Source: Clostridia bacterium | GTDB lineage: Bacteria > Bacillota > Clostridia > Oscillospirales > CAG-272 | DNA: 64,000 nt | Assembly: GCA_017621415.1 (NCBI GenBank) | Contig: JAGATD010000044.1 | Coordinates: forward strand, 1 to 64,000 | Reading direction: 5' to 3' | Part shown: one piece after another, positions 55,484-63,971 of the stretch | Position numbering within the stretch: the first letter of the stretch is position 1 | How the letters are laid out: each line of letters begins with the position of its first letter | Made by a program: the position numbers and the translations under genes | Notes under the pieces: generated by a model | Database searches by the model: none | Told to the model about the DNA's origin: nothing | What the model saw: only the letters and a program-made list of their open reading frames with translations

Positions 55484-55831
55484 TTAGAACAGGCCGGGCA
55501 TACCCATAGCGCCCGTAATCTTCTGCATTTCCTCAGCGGAAACCGTTTCAACCTTTTTGATAGCCTCGTTTACCGCGGCAACAATAAGGTCCTCGAGAGT
55601 CTCGGCATCATCCGGGTCGATTACTTCTGGGTCGATTTTTACCGAGAGAATTTCCTTTTTGCCGTTTATTTTTACATTTACAACTCCGCCGCCTGCGGAA
55701 ATGTCATACTCCTGAGCCTCGAGCTCCTCCTGCTTTGCAGCCATGTCCTCCTGCATCTTCTGAGCCTGCTTAAGCATAGACTGCATATTTGAGGGACCTC
55801 CGCCCACACCCTGAGGTAATCTTACTTTCAT
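55484..55831 (-). CDS. ybaB: YbaB/EbfC nucleoid-associated protein
   Basis: 115 residues: helical MQSMLKQAQKMQEDMAAKQE followed by the beta-sheet core (GGGVVNVKINGKKEILSVKI) of the YbaB dimer, which binds DNA and coats the nucleoid. A glycine-rich N-terminus (GVGGGPSN) is usual. AAAGGAT lies before the ATG. Sits between dnaX and recR. Confidence 0.96.
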   Translation of the reverse strand: MKVRLPQGVGGGPSNMQSMLKQAQKMQEDMAAKQEELEAQEYDISAGGGVVNVKINGKKEILSVKIDPEVIDPDDAETLEDLIVAAVNEAIKKVETVSAEEMQKITGAMGMPGLF

Positions 55832-55859
55832 TATAAATATATCCTTTCAAAAATAGACT

Positions 55860-57425
55860 TTATTTTAACGCGTTTTCAATGTCAGAAAATACAGACTCTC
55901 GTCTGACTTCGGCAGCCTCAACCGTAATTTTTACGCTCTTTACATCAATTCCCTCACATTCGGAAATCACACCGCAAATTACTGCCATGTCCTGCTCCGA
56001 GCCTGAAAGCCTTTTAGCAAAAAATGTATCAAGCTTGATATTAAATTCACCGTTACCCCTAGTTGTAACAGATGCATTCTGAATAGATGCTGAAAGTGCC
56101 GGCTTTATTTCTCTTATCCTTTCAACAACCCTTCCCCACCCGGAATAAGGAGTCGCAGCAGAAGCCTGGGGCTCGCTTGTCTTTTTTTCTTTGACCGCGG
56201 GCTTTACTTCCTGTTCCGGCTGAGCCACGGGGGCTTCGATAGGTTTCTTTACCGCAGAGCCGCCGTACTTCAGCATAGAAATTTCTCTCTCAAGCGCTTC
56301 AATTCTATCCACCAATGCCTCGGCGGAAAAGTCAAGCCTTGAATCACACATACGTGTAAGAGCAATTTCAGCTATGCTGCGCTTTGAGTTAAATGCCCTC
56401 TGCATATCCGCCATAGAGGACTCGAGAATATGAACATGGTAGGAAAGACGGGACATACTGAACAAACCGGCAATCTGTCTTAAGGTCTCGTACTCGGTTT
56501 CGGTAAGGTCAAGAAAAGCCTTTGCCTTATCTGTGCTCTTTACCACCATTATATCTCGGTAAGAGTCGATAATCTCCTGCCAGAATACAGAGATATCTCC
56601 GCTTTTCATTACTATATCGCTGACAACCTCGTATACCGACGAGTAATCCGCCTTTGCAATAGCATTTATCAACTTGTATGTGCTTTCCCTGTTGCCTGAG
56701 CCTACTGTTTCAAACACAAGATTTTCGTCAATTTTCTTTCTCGCCCCGGCACAAAGCTCAAAAAGGCTTATCGCATCGCGCATACCTCCACGTGATACCC
56801 TTGCGATTATGCGAGCCGCGTCCTCGGTTATCTCAACGCCCTCAGCCCCTGCTATATTAAGAAGCCTATCAATTATAACATCCGCCGAAATACGCTTAAA
56901 ATCAAAGCGCTGACATCTTGATACTATTGTGGTTGGAAGCTTATTAAACTCGGTGGTTGCGAGAATGAATATAACATAACTCGGAGGCTCCTCAAGTGTT
57001 TTAAGCAAGGCATTAAATGCCTGGCCCGACATCATATGAACCTCGTCTATAATATAAACTCTGTACTTAAGGAGTGCGGGAGTAAACGCAATTTCGTCCT
57101 GCATATCTCTTACATCATTTATACCGTTGTTGCTGGCTGCGTCCATTTCGATAACGTCGGTTGCTATTCCGGCATCAATGCTGCGGCAGGCCTCACATTC
57201 GTTACAAGGATTGCCGTTTATCGGATTTTCACAGTTGACTGCCTTGGCAAGTATCTTTGCGCAGCTTGTCTTGCCGGTACCTCTTGAGCCGCAGAAAAGA
57301 TATGCGTGAGAAAGCTTGGAGTTAGCTACCTCATATTTTAAAATATCGGTAATGCCATCCTGGCCGCAGACCTCGTCAAAGTTACGGGGACGCCATTTTC
57401 TGTATAAAGCTCTGTAATCGGCCAT
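55860..57425 (-). CDS. dnaX: DNA polymerase III gamma/tau subunit
   Basis: 521 residues. Clamp-loader ATPase with P-loop GSRGTGKTSCAKILAKAVNC (about 47-66), zinc-binding CNECEAC, DEVHMM (Walker B) and SRCQRF sensor. Domain III follows and then a variable proline/glutamate-rich linker (about 365-410) and a short C-terminal tau-like domain. No programmed-frameshift slippery run was noticed. The SRP RNA gene lies just upstream in the same direction, as in Bacillus. Confidence 0.96.
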   Translation of the reverse strand: MADYRALYRKWRPRNFDEVCGQDGITDILKYEVANSKLSHAYLFCGSRGTGKTSCAKILAKAVNCENPINGNPCNECEACRSIDAGIATDVIEMDAASNNGINDVRDMQDEIAFTPALLKYRVYIIDEVHMMSGQAFNALLKTLEEPPSYVIFILATTEFNKLPTTIVSRCQRFDFKRISADVIIDRLLNIAGAEGVEITEDAARIIARVSRGGMRDAISLFELCAGARKKIDENLVFETVGSGNRESTYKLINAIAKADYSSVYEVVSDIVMKSGDISVFWQEIIDSYRDIMVVKSTDKAKAFLDLTETEYETLRQIAGLFSMSRLSYHVHILESSMADMQRAFNSKRSIAEIALTRMCDSRLDFSAEALVDRIEALEREISMLKYGGSAVKKPIEAPVAQPEQEVKPAVKEKKTSEPQASAATPYSGWGRVVERIREIKPALSASIQNASVTTRGNGEFNIKLDTFFAKRLSGSEQDMAVICGVISECEGIDVKSVKITVEAAEVRRESVFSDIENALK

Positions 57426-57495
57426 ACAACCTCCATATCAAAAAAGAATGGCACGAAAGCGGTATATTCGCTTCCTCCGCCTGCGCGCCTTAAAA

Positions 57496-57827
57496 TATTA
57501 GCTCAATGCATCGGATAGAGCCATACACCCGAAATTCGAAAATATCCTTACATACGGTAACCGCCACATCTGCTCCGAACAGGCAACCTCGCGGCACACG
57601 CGATAAACCGCTTAATGCTGCTTGGTTCCCCACCTGACATGGTTCACAGCCTCACGTTGCGCAAGACCCATTCTTCAACACAGATAATGACGGTGCAGAC
57701 TACACAAAGATAATCCTCAATTCGGGAATTGACCCCTGCTATAGCGGATTTCAGGTACAAGGCACCGCTACCGCCCCGGCTGGTATGACTCCACCCGATG
57801 CACCGAACACGCCGCAAAACGCGACGA
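57496..57827 (-). ncRNA. ffs: Large signal recognition particle RNA
   Basis: About 330 nt. The ends pair over 16 bases with some G-U pairs (GGTGCATCGGGTGGAG near 57803-57788 with CTCTATCCGATGCATT near 57520-57505). The conserved domain IV is at 57638-57618: GTCAGG, a GGAA tetraloop closed by GG/CC, then AAGCAGC, the Ffh-binding asymmetric loop. The length and a 5' Alu-like part place it with the Bacillus/Clostridium long form. It lies directly upstream of dnaX, a location conserved in Firmicutes. Ends are approximate; no clear T-run terminator follows. Confidence 0.9.
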
Positions 57828-57832
57828 TATAT

Positions 57833-57861
57833 ATTATAACAGAGATTTATAAAAAATGCAA
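57833..57861 (-). promoter_or_regulatory. Promoter of the SRP RNA
   Basis: TTGCAT (57861-57856), 17-bp spacer, TATAAT (57838-57833), about 6 bases before the predicted RNA start. Confidence 0.8.
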
Positions 57862-57876
57862 TACTTTTTGAAAAAA

Positions 57877-59028
57877 TTATTCGTAGGTCTTATCAAGAAG
57901 ATGAACGCCCAAAGTTTGACCGTTACCGTTTATTACGTCAACGAGCCATCCGGCAAATGATTGTTCAAACTCCTCAAAGGGTACCCATACGGCAGGGGTT
58001 GCGATTATGGTGTGAGCCGTCATATTTCGTGGATCGTCATACCAAGCAACTCCGTCAAAGACAAACAGATAAACACCTATTTCCTCAAGCTGCGGAACAG
58101 TATGCTTAAGCTTTTCCTGATAAACGTCTGCTGCCGCTTCATCAACGTCCATTATACCGTTATCCAAATAGTTCTGCACCTTTGCAAGATCTCCGTCGCG
58201 GGTTGAGGAATCAAACATAAGGTTTATTCCGTTACCGTATTTTTCACGTAACGATACAAGGCAGTCCAGTGTCAAATTGTTAGTTACAAGCTTGTCGGAT
58301 ATTCCTTTCGGTGTCTTCCAAACGTTTTCCGCAACATCTTTCCATTCTTCGTACCAAAGCATAGCCGCATCTACCAAAACGTTCTTATTTTCTGTATTCG
58401 GGAAATAATTGGAGAAAACATCGTCAGCAAGAAGAGCCGCTGCAAATCCACCGGCGCTGTACCCTGTTACAAGAACGGTATCGGCATCTTCTATCCCCGC
58501 CTTATCCATAATTATTTTCATCGATTCGGAATAATTTATATATCCATTATGATAAAGGATTTTTTGACTTCCGTCAGTATCCGTATACGAAAATTTCCCT
58601 GTACCGCAATGAAAATCACCGGTAGCGTAAGGAAAAAGAATTATTGTCCAATTTTCAAAAGGGCTTCCCTCAACCTCTGACGCAATACCGCCCATGTTCA
58701 TAGTTACATTTGCAAGCGAATCGGGTTGAACCGATTTAGTATTGTAAGTATCCTCCCTTGCGGTATCCCCGTTTATACTGACGCCTCCGCCCGCAAAGTA
58801 AATCATGACCTTGTTTTCGCTTCCCTTCTTAAAAAGCGAACGGTATTCCCCTCCCTCGGAATCCTTCATATTATCACTCGTTACGTGATACCATTTTCCG
58901 ACTTTGGGATTATCCTGCAATTCGGGATATTGAAGAACAAAGGCATATACAAAAACCACAGTTATAAGAATCACCGCCAACAGAATTCCAAAAATTATAA
59001 ATAACCACTTAAAAAATTTTCCCATCAC
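57877..59028 (-). CDS. Pectin acetylesterase/Notum-like membrane-anchored hydrolase
   Basis: 383 residues. One N-terminal membrane helix (about 7-32) then an external alpha/beta-hydrolase domain: KVMIYFAGGGVSINGDTA (oxyanion region, about 73), FPYATGDFHCGTG and the nucleophile GYSAGGFAAALLADD (about 190). This is the pattern of the pectinacetylesterase/Notum family, which removes acetyl or acyl esters from polymers. Whether the substrate is plant or own polymer is open. Start is GTG 59028 (8 bases after AGAAGG) or the adjacent ATG 59025. Divergent from a TetR regulator. Confidence 0.85.
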   Translation of the reverse strand: MMGKFFKWLFIIFGILLAVILITVVFVYAFVLQYPELQDNPKVGKWYHVTSDNMKDSEGGEYRSLFKKGSENKVMIYFAGGGVSINGDTAREDTYNTKSVQPDSLANVTMNMGGIASEVEGSPFENWTIILFPYATGDFHCGTGKFSYTDTDGSQKILYHNGYINYSESMKIIMDKAGIEDADTVLVTGYSAGGFAAALLADDVFSNYFPNTENKNVLVDAAMLWYEEWKDVAENVWKTPKGISDKLVTNNLTLDCLVSLREKYGNGINLMFDSSTRDGDLAKVQNYLDNGIMDVDEAAADVYQEKLKHTVPQLEEIGVYLFVFDGVAWYDDPRNMTAHTIIATPAVWVPFEEFEQSFAGWLVDVINGNGQTLGVHLLDKTYE

Positions 59029-59079
59029 AAAACAAACCTTCTCTCTTGACTTTTTTCAGAATTTGATGTATCATATCAC

Positions 59080-59143
59080 CAAGTGAAACACTTGCATCAC
59101 ATTCATTCGATCCAAGTGTAGCACATCTACATTTGATTGTCAA
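59080..59143 (-). promoter_or_regulatory. Esterase promoter with CAAGTG operator motifs
   Basis: TTGACA (59143-59138), 17-bp spacer, TACACT (59120-59115). Just downstream lies the palindrome CAAGTG-AAA-CACTTG (59080-59094). CAAGTGT overlaps the -10 box (59114-59119) and CAAGTGA the -35 (59141-59147). The repeated half-site across the promoter suggests repression by the divergent TetR-family protein. Confidence 0.68.
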
Positions 59144-59219
59144 GTGATTTTCAGCGCTTGAACACCGTTGAGAAACAAATCGGAAAATATGTATCACATA
59201 AATTGAAGGAAGTGCAAGA

Positions 59220-59720
59220 ATGAACAAAAAACAAGAGGCGAACGCTTTCGTAAAGGAATGTATAACAACAGCACTTTTACAAATGATGGAAAATGCTCCG
59301 TTTAACGAAATAGCTATTACGGATCTTGTAAAAAAGGCAGGAGTTGGCAGAGTGTCATTTTACCGAAATTTTGAAAGCAAAAAGGACGTGCTTGAAAAAC
59401 ATCTTATTTTGCTTATAAAAGAATGGGGTGAAAATTTCGAAGCCTTGAGTGATCCGACCGCCTTTTCGGACAGTCTTTTACGCCATTATTACAAATACAA
59501 AGATTTCTATCTGCTGTTATACAAGCAAGGATTATCCGATATGATATACGAAACGTTGAGATACGCCTGTAAGCTTGGTGAAGCAACGTCTAATCTTGAG
59601 AGATACGGAAAATCCATGTTTGCAGGACTGCTTTTCGGTTGGCTTGACGAATGGATGCGACAAGGTATGCCCGAATCTCCCGACGAAATCGCCCTGCTAT
59701 CGGCGCAAATGAACAAATAA
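59220..59720 (+). CDS. TetR/AcrR-family regulator
   Basis: 166 residues. N-terminal helix-turn-helix domain: KECITTALLQMMENAPFNEI then ITDLVKKAGVGRVSFYRNFE (about 32-51), a standard TetR recognition helix; the remaining 110 residues form a short ligand/dimer domain with LYKQGLSDMIY. Similar to the TetR_C_7/DhaS-like group. GAAGGAAG precedes the ATG. It probably controls the divergent esterase and itself. Confidence 0.93.
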   Translation: MNKKQEANAFVKECITTALLQMMENAPFNEIAITDLVKKAGVGRVSFYRNFESKKDVLEKHLILLIKEWGENFEALSDPTAFSDSLLRHYYKYKDFYLLLYKQGLSDMIYETLRYACKLGEATSNLERYGKSMFAGLLFGWLDEWMRQGMPESPDEIALLSAQMNK

Positions 59721-59723
59721 AAG

Positions 59724-59755
59724 TCTCCTGCTCGGTTAAGAACAGGAGAAAAACA
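59724..59755. terminator. Terminator between the TetR gene and the SDR gene
   Basis: TCTCCTG (59724-59730) pairs with CAGGAGA (59743-59749). On the minus strand the stem is followed by CTTTTATTTG, so it mainly serves the SDR gene. Confidence 0.65.
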
Positions 59756-59763
59756 TTTCAATA

Positions 59764-60483
59764 TTAAGTTATAACGAATCCGCCGCTTAGATTTATTACC
59801 TCACCCGTAATAAAATCGGCTCCGTCGCCGGCAAGATAAAGAGCGCATTTGGCAACCTCTTCCGCCCTGCCCATTCGCATAAGCGGAGTTTCGTCCTCCA
59901 AAGCCTTTAGATCCTCGTCGGACAAGGCTTTATTCATTTCGGTATCTATAACGCCGGGTGCTATGGCGTTGACGGTTATTCCCGACGGACCAAGCTCCTT
60001 AGCAAGCGCCTTCGTTAAACCAATAAGTGCCGCCTTTGATGCCGAGTAATGAACCTCGCAGGATGAGCCCACAAGTCCCCATATTGAGCTTATGTTTATT
60101 ATTCTGCCGTATTTTTCCGAAATCATATAACGGCTAACTTCTCTTGAATAAAGAAATGCGCCGGTAACATTAACCGAAAAAATTCTGTTCCACTCATCAA
60201 GCGTTATATCTGTAAAAAGCGAAAAGGATGAGATGCCGGCATTGTTAACAAGGCAATCGATTTTGCCAAGGTGCGAATATGCCTGTCTGACAGCCGCGAC
60301 AACCTCCGCTTCATCAGCCGAGTCAGCCTTGATTGCAAGAGCGCCTGTGCTTTCTGCCAAGCTTTTTGCCTCGCTTTCGGAATTTTTGTATGTAAACGCA
60401 ACAGTATAACCGTTATTGCAAAGCTCTTCAACAATAGCTTTTCCAATGCCTCTTGAGCCCCCTGTTACAAGCGCAGTTTTCAA
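59764..60483 (-). CDS. FabG-like short-chain reductase
   Basis: 239 residues of the classical SDR family: TGGSRGIG loop (about 7-14), NNAGIS, catalytic ISSIWGL serine and YSASK (about 150-154), ending GEVINLSGGFVIT. Closely resembles 3-oxoacyl-ACP reductase FabG. It stands alone, without acpP or other fatty-acid genes, so another reduction is possible. The start is TTG at 60483, fixed by GGAGG 8 bases upstream and by the family's MKTALVTGG beginning; upstream in-frame codons overlap the ribosome site. Confidence 0.88.
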   Translation of the reverse strand: MKTALVTGGSRGIGKAIVEELCNNGYTVAFTYKNSESEAKSLAESTGALAIKADSADEAEVVAAVRQAYSHLGKIDCLVNNAGISSFSLFTDITLDEWNRIFSVNVTGAFLYSREVSRYMISEKYGRIINISSIWGLVGSSCEVHYSASKAALIGLTKALAKELGPSGITVNAIAPGVIDTEMNKALSDEDLKALEDETPLMRMGRAEEVAKCALYLAGDGADFITGEVINLSGGFVIT

Positions 60484-60518
60484 AACCCGGTCCTCCAAAT
60501 AAATATTTTATCAACAGT

Positions 60519-60547
60519 ATTATAACCTAAACCCGGGCTATTGTCAA
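60519..60547 (-). promoter_or_regulatory. Promoter of the FabG-like gene
   Basis: TTGACA (60547-60542), 17-bp spacer, TATAAT (60524-60519) on the minus strand, back to back with the promoter at 60553. Confidence 0.78.
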
Positions 60548-60552
60548 CCCAC

Positions 60553-60580
60553 TTGACAAACCGCTCCCGTTTATTATAAA
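60553..60580 (+). promoter_or_regulatory. Promoter of the response-regulator-like gene
   Basis: TTGACA (60553-60558), 16-bp spacer, TATAAA (60575-60580). AGGTGAT then precedes the ATG. Confidence 0.62.
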
Positions 60581-60610
60581 ATATATCTATCAAACCCACA
60601 GGTGATTAAT

Positions 60611-61276
60611 ATGATTTTAGTTATCAGCAAGTCAAAAAGGCAGGCCGAAAGATTATCCGAAATGCTTAATATTGCCGGATACCTCTCATATGGGCTGACC
60701 CCGTCGCAGGCAATAAGCGAAATTTCACCAAGGTACAGAGCCGTTGTTATTATTACAGACACTCAAGCCCTCCCAGCGCCCTTTTCGTCTGTTATCTCCG
60801 CCTGCTCTGCCCCCGCTCTTAAAATTCCCGTATTCGCTATCGGAGAGTGCGCCGAGCCCGGCGTTGCGGAGGTTTTTCACGCAGGGGTGTCTGTCAGCTC
60901 TCTTTTAAAAGGAATTATAAGATATCTTGTAATAAACGAAAAACCAATTATCGGAAAATACAAGTGCGCAGGCTTTGATGCCTCAGCAGACTCCGCTAGA
61001 GTGATGTATTTTGATAAGGAAATTCGTCTTACAAAGACAGAAAAAATGATTTTGCGTTTTCTCACCCGCTCATATCCCCTGCCCGTGACAGCCGACAAAA
61101 TTATAAAAAATGCTATTCGTCCCTCCCGCTCCCCGGAGCCGTCTAGCATAAGAACCCACATTTCTATGATGAACAAAAAGTTTAAAGCCGCCATAGGCAG
61201 GCAAATGATTGAGTTTTGCGACAAGGAGGGATATATTATTATAACTCCCGAAAGAAAAAAAGGAATTTTAAAGTAA
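60611..61276 (+). CDS. OmpR-type winged-helix regulator with degenerate receiver
   Basis: 221 residues. The C-terminal domain (about 125-215) is an OmpR/PhoB winged helix: EIRLTKTEKMILRFLTRSY and SSIRTHISMMNKKFKAAIG. The N-terminal 110 residues have the length and strand pattern of a receiver domain, but the acidic pocket and phosphorylatable aspartate are missing (ISKSKRQAERL at strand 1, VVIITDTQ at strand 3, with the Asp shifted). It may act without phosphorylation. ATG 60611 follows AGGTGA; an in-frame GTG at 60602 overlaps that site. It lies 68 bases before sigK, which suggests a sporulation or envelope role but does not prove it. Confidence 0.72.
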   Translation: MILVISKSKRQAERLSEMLNIAGYLSYGLTPSQAISEISPRYRAVVIITDTQALPAPFSSVISACSAPALKIPVFAIGECAEPGVAEVFHAGVSVSSLLKGIIRYLVINEKPIIGKYKCAGFDASADSARVMYFDKEIRLTKTEKMILRFLTRSYPLPVTADKIIKNAIRPSRSPEPSSIRTHISMMNKKFKAAIGRQMIEFCDKEGYIIITPERKKGILK

Positions 61277-61344
61277 AGGGTACAAGCGTATATTGCATAT
61301 ACTCAAATAAATATATGCCAAAAAGGCAGAACGGAGTATAAGCA

Positions 61345-62046
61345 ATGTTTGATATTGCAAAGCTATTATTACGCTTTATCTCTTTAATTTTAGGTATAGA
61401 GGAGTCAACAAGCTTTCCGCCGCCCCTATCAAAGGATGAAGAGCTTTCATTATTTATCCGAAAAGAGGCGGGAGATTCCGCGGCAAGAGATAAGCTTATT
61501 GAGCACAACCTGAGACTTGTTTCTCACATTATCAAAAAATATTATTCCTCATATGAGAACCCAGACGAGCTTCTGTCTATCGGAAGTCTTGGGCTGATTA
61601 AAGCGGTGGATTCCTTTAAGCCAAGCTTTGGAACAAGGTTTGCAACCTATGGTTCAAAGTGCATTCAGAACGAAATTTTAATGTTTTTCCGTTCAAAAAA
61701 GCGCACAGGGCTTGAAATATCAATAAATGATACCGTTGATGTAGACAAGGACGGAAATCCCCTGACATTCTTAGATATTATAAGCGCCCCCGAGACCATG
61801 GACTCCGACCTTGACTTAAAGGAGTATATAGAAAAAACAAGAGAGCTGGTTGACACAGCCCTGCCTCCGAGAGAAAAGGAAATAATTGTTCTCCGTTACG
61901 GACTAAAGGGCTACAAGCCCCTGACCCAAAGGGAGGTTGCAAACCACCTCGGTATATCCCGCTCCTATGTATCAAGAATCGAAAAGCGGGCTCTTGAAAT
62001 TTTAAAAGCGGAATTCGGTGACAAAAGACCGTTTTTTGATGATTAA
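61345..62046 (+). CDS. sigK: Sporulation sigma factor SigK (pro-sigma-K)
   Basis: 233 residues. A hydrophobic N-terminal pro-sequence (IAKLLLRFISLILG) precedes FPPPLSKDEE, matching pro-sigma-K, which is cut by SpoIVFB in the mother cell. Region 2 includes LIEHNLRLVSHIIKKYY, SIGSLGLIKAVDSF and FATYGSKCIQNEILMFFR. Region 4 has LTQREVANHLGISRSYVSRI. The gene is continuous, with no skin-element interruption. Sigma-E is close in sequence, but the pro-sequence and FPPPL junction favour sigma-K. A CATATACT box at 61296-61303 resembles a sigma-E/K -10 element. Confidence 0.85.
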   Translation: MFDIAKLLLRFISLILGIEESTSFPPPLSKDEELSLFIRKEAGDSAARDKLIEHNLRLVSHIIKKYYSSYENPDELLSIGSLGLIKAVDSFKPSFGTRFATYGSKCIQNEILMFFRSKKRTGLEISINDTVDVDKDGNPLTFLDIISAPETMDSDLDLKEYIEKTRELVDTALPPREKEIIVLRYGLKGYKPLTQREVANHLGISRSYVSRIEKRALEILKAEFGDKRPFFDD

Positions 62047-62141
62047 TTTTTTTCGTATAATGAGAGCGCTTTTTGCAAACACTACTCTTGACCGAATAAA
62101 ACGGTTACAAGAATTTTTTCAGAAAAGGTGCGGTCATATAT

Positions 62142-62360
62142 ATGATGATTGTAAACAAGCTCGCGCTTATTCTCACAATAATAGGCGGAATTAACTGGGG
62201 TCTTGTAGGTCTCTTTTCATTCGACCTTGTAGCATGGATAGCAGGCGGCTCTACCGCAATACTTGCAAGAATAATATACATTATTATTGCTCTTGCCAGC
62301 ATCTGGTGCATCTCGCTGCTCTTTATGGATGACGAGGAAACAAACCCCACACACGCATAA
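62142..62360 (+). CDS. DUF378 family membrane protein
   Basis: 72 residues with two membrane helices (about 5-25 and 38-60). NKLALILTIIGGINWGLVGL is the DUF378 signature. Function unknown. AAAGGTG lies about 11 bases before the ATG, and the adjacent second ATG gives better spacing uncertainty of one codon. It follows sigK by 95 bases and ends at a terminator. Confidence 0.88.
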   Translation: MMIVNKLALILTIIGGINWGLVGLFSFDLVAWIAGGSTAILARIIYIIIALASIWCISLLFMDDEETNPTHA

Positions 62361-62361
62361 C

Positions 62362-62395
62362 AAAAAAGAGAGTCCAATTTTGGGCTCTCTTTTTC
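62362..62395. terminator. Bidirectional terminator between DUF378 and the permease
   Basis: AAAAAAGAGAGTCC pairs with GGGCTCTCTTTTT around AATTTT between convergent genes. Confidence 0.85.
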
Positions 62396-62418
62396 ATTAT
62401 TATTATAAATTTCGGAAA

Positions 62419-63897
62419 TTAGAACAATGTAACGGGAACGAAGAAGTAAACACAGAAGAGTATTGAAACTACAATTGCAATTACAGAAACGTTCCAAACG
62501 GGCTTTTCCTTCTTGTCTATCGCATACTTGATTGCTTCAACAACGTATGCAAGTACAGACATAAGGGTGTAAGAAAGAAGACCTACGCCGATACCCTTGG
62601 TTATGGAGTATGAAAGAACCATAACAACAATGGTAAGGAATGCAGCGGTAGCATTGATTGCATTGCTGAAGTCGATGCTCTTTACGTTATTCTTCATCAT
62701 AAGTACACCAACGTAGATAAGAGCGGAAGCGGTTGCAGCGGAAGGAATAACCGCAAATACAGGCATAGCAAACATAGCAAGGAAGAACATTACAGCAGTA
62801 GAAAGAGCTGTAAGACCTGTTCTACCGCCTGCGGAAACGCCGGCGCCAGACTCTACGAATGTAGTAACAGTAGATGTACCGAGCATTGCACCCGCGCAGG
62901 TTGCGACAGCGTCGGATATCATTATCTTATCATAGTTGTGAGGCTTATTGTTCTCGTCGGAGAGAATTCTGTTACCGCCGCAGCAACCAACAATTGTTCC
63001 CATAGTGTCAAACATATCTATCATGCACATAGTAAGAATAACCATGATAACAGTAAATATGCTGCCGCCCTCGGGAATAAGTCCGTCAGTAAATACGTCT
63101 AAGAATGAACCGAATACGGTAGTCTCGCCGGTGAAGAAGTTAGCGAAGTTTTCCCAGAACTTCCAGGAAACAATGCCCTCACCCTTAAGGATCTCAAGAT
63201 CAGTAACACCGAAGGGGATACCGACAATTGTAGCGCCTATAATTCCAATGATTACAGAGCCCTTAACATTAAGCTTGTCAAGGATTGCAATAAGGAAGAG
63301 ACCTACAAGAGCAACGATAGTGAACTTTGAAGCCTCGAAATTAGTGAAATCAGCAAGACCAACCTGAACATAGGGATCCGCAACGATAACACCGGCATTC
63401 TGGAAGCCGATGTACGCGATGAAAAGACCGATACCAACAGAGATTGCGCTTCTTACAGCTACGGGCATACCGTCAAATACCAGCTCACGGAAGGACTTGC
63501 CGTTAATCTTAATAAGAGTAAGAGCAAGGAAAAGAATTCCGGAGATAAGAACCAGCATAAATGCCTGTCCGAGAGTGAAACGAACACCGTAGGTGTCACC
63601 CGCCCATATAGCAACGAGACCGCCAAGCAATGAGTTAAGACCCATGCCCGATGCCTGAGCGAGAGGCATCTTTGCGAGGAATGCCATAAGGAGAGTACCG
63701 ATTATTGCGCCGAGCGCGGTTGCAATGAACACAGAAGGCCAGTAAGCCATATTAGCGCCCACAAGGATCTGTGCGGGGTTTACTGTCAAAATGTAAGCCA
63801 TTGCAAGGAATGTAACAATACCCGCAATGATCTCAGTTTTGACACTTGTCTGCTTCTCTATAGGATCATATCCGAGAAGCTTTGAGAACTTGTTCAT
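62419..63897 (-). CDS. NCS2-family purine permease (AzgA/PbuG type)
   Basis: 492 residues, about twelve membrane helices. Start KLLGYDPIEKQTSVKTEIIAG, MAYILTVNPAQIL (about 33-45), and the QASGMGLNSLL and DMFDTMGTIVG motifs mark the AzgA-like branch of NCS2 transporters, proton symporters for adenine, guanine or hypoxanthine. GTSTVTTFVESGAGV (about 339) is the other conserved block. AGGAGG precedes the ATG. The purine preference is not determinable, and no purine riboswitch is visible in the 100 bases before the window edge. Confidence 0.93.
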   Translation of the reverse strand: MNKFSKLLGYDPIEKQTSVKTEIIAGIVTFLAMAYILTVNPAQILVGANMAYWPSVFIATALGAIIGTLLMAFLAKMPLAQASGMGLNSLLGGLVAIWAGDTYGVRFTLGQAFMLVLISGILFLALTLIKINGKSFRELVFDGMPVAVRSAISVGIGLFIAYIGFQNAGVIVADPYVQVGLADFTNFEASKFTIVALVGLFLIAILDKLNVKGSVIIGIIGATIVGIPFGVTDLEILKGEGIVSWKFWENFANFFTGETTVFGSFLDVFTDGLIPEGGSIFTVIMVILTMCMIDMFDTMGTIVGCCGGNRILSDENNKPHNYDKIMISDAVATCAGAMLGTSTVTTFVESGAGVSAGGRTGLTALSTAVMFFLAMFAMPVFAVIPSAATASALIYVGVLMMKNNVKSIDFSNAINATAAFLTIVVMVLSYSITKGIGVGLLSYTLMSVLAYVVEAIKYAIDKKEKPVWNVSVIAIVVSILFCVYFFVPVTLF

Positions 63898-63942
63898 AAG
63901 AACCTCCTATTTTTTTGTGCATTAAAGCACATTTATGTATCT

Positions 63943-63971
63943 ATTCTACCACATCTGTACTATAAAAGCAA
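63943..63971 (-). promoter_or_regulatory. Promoter of the purine permease
   Basis: TTGCTT (63971-63966), 17-bp spacer, TAGAAT (63948-63943) on the minus strand; a GTGC/GCAC hairpin lies in the short leader. Confidence 0.65.
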
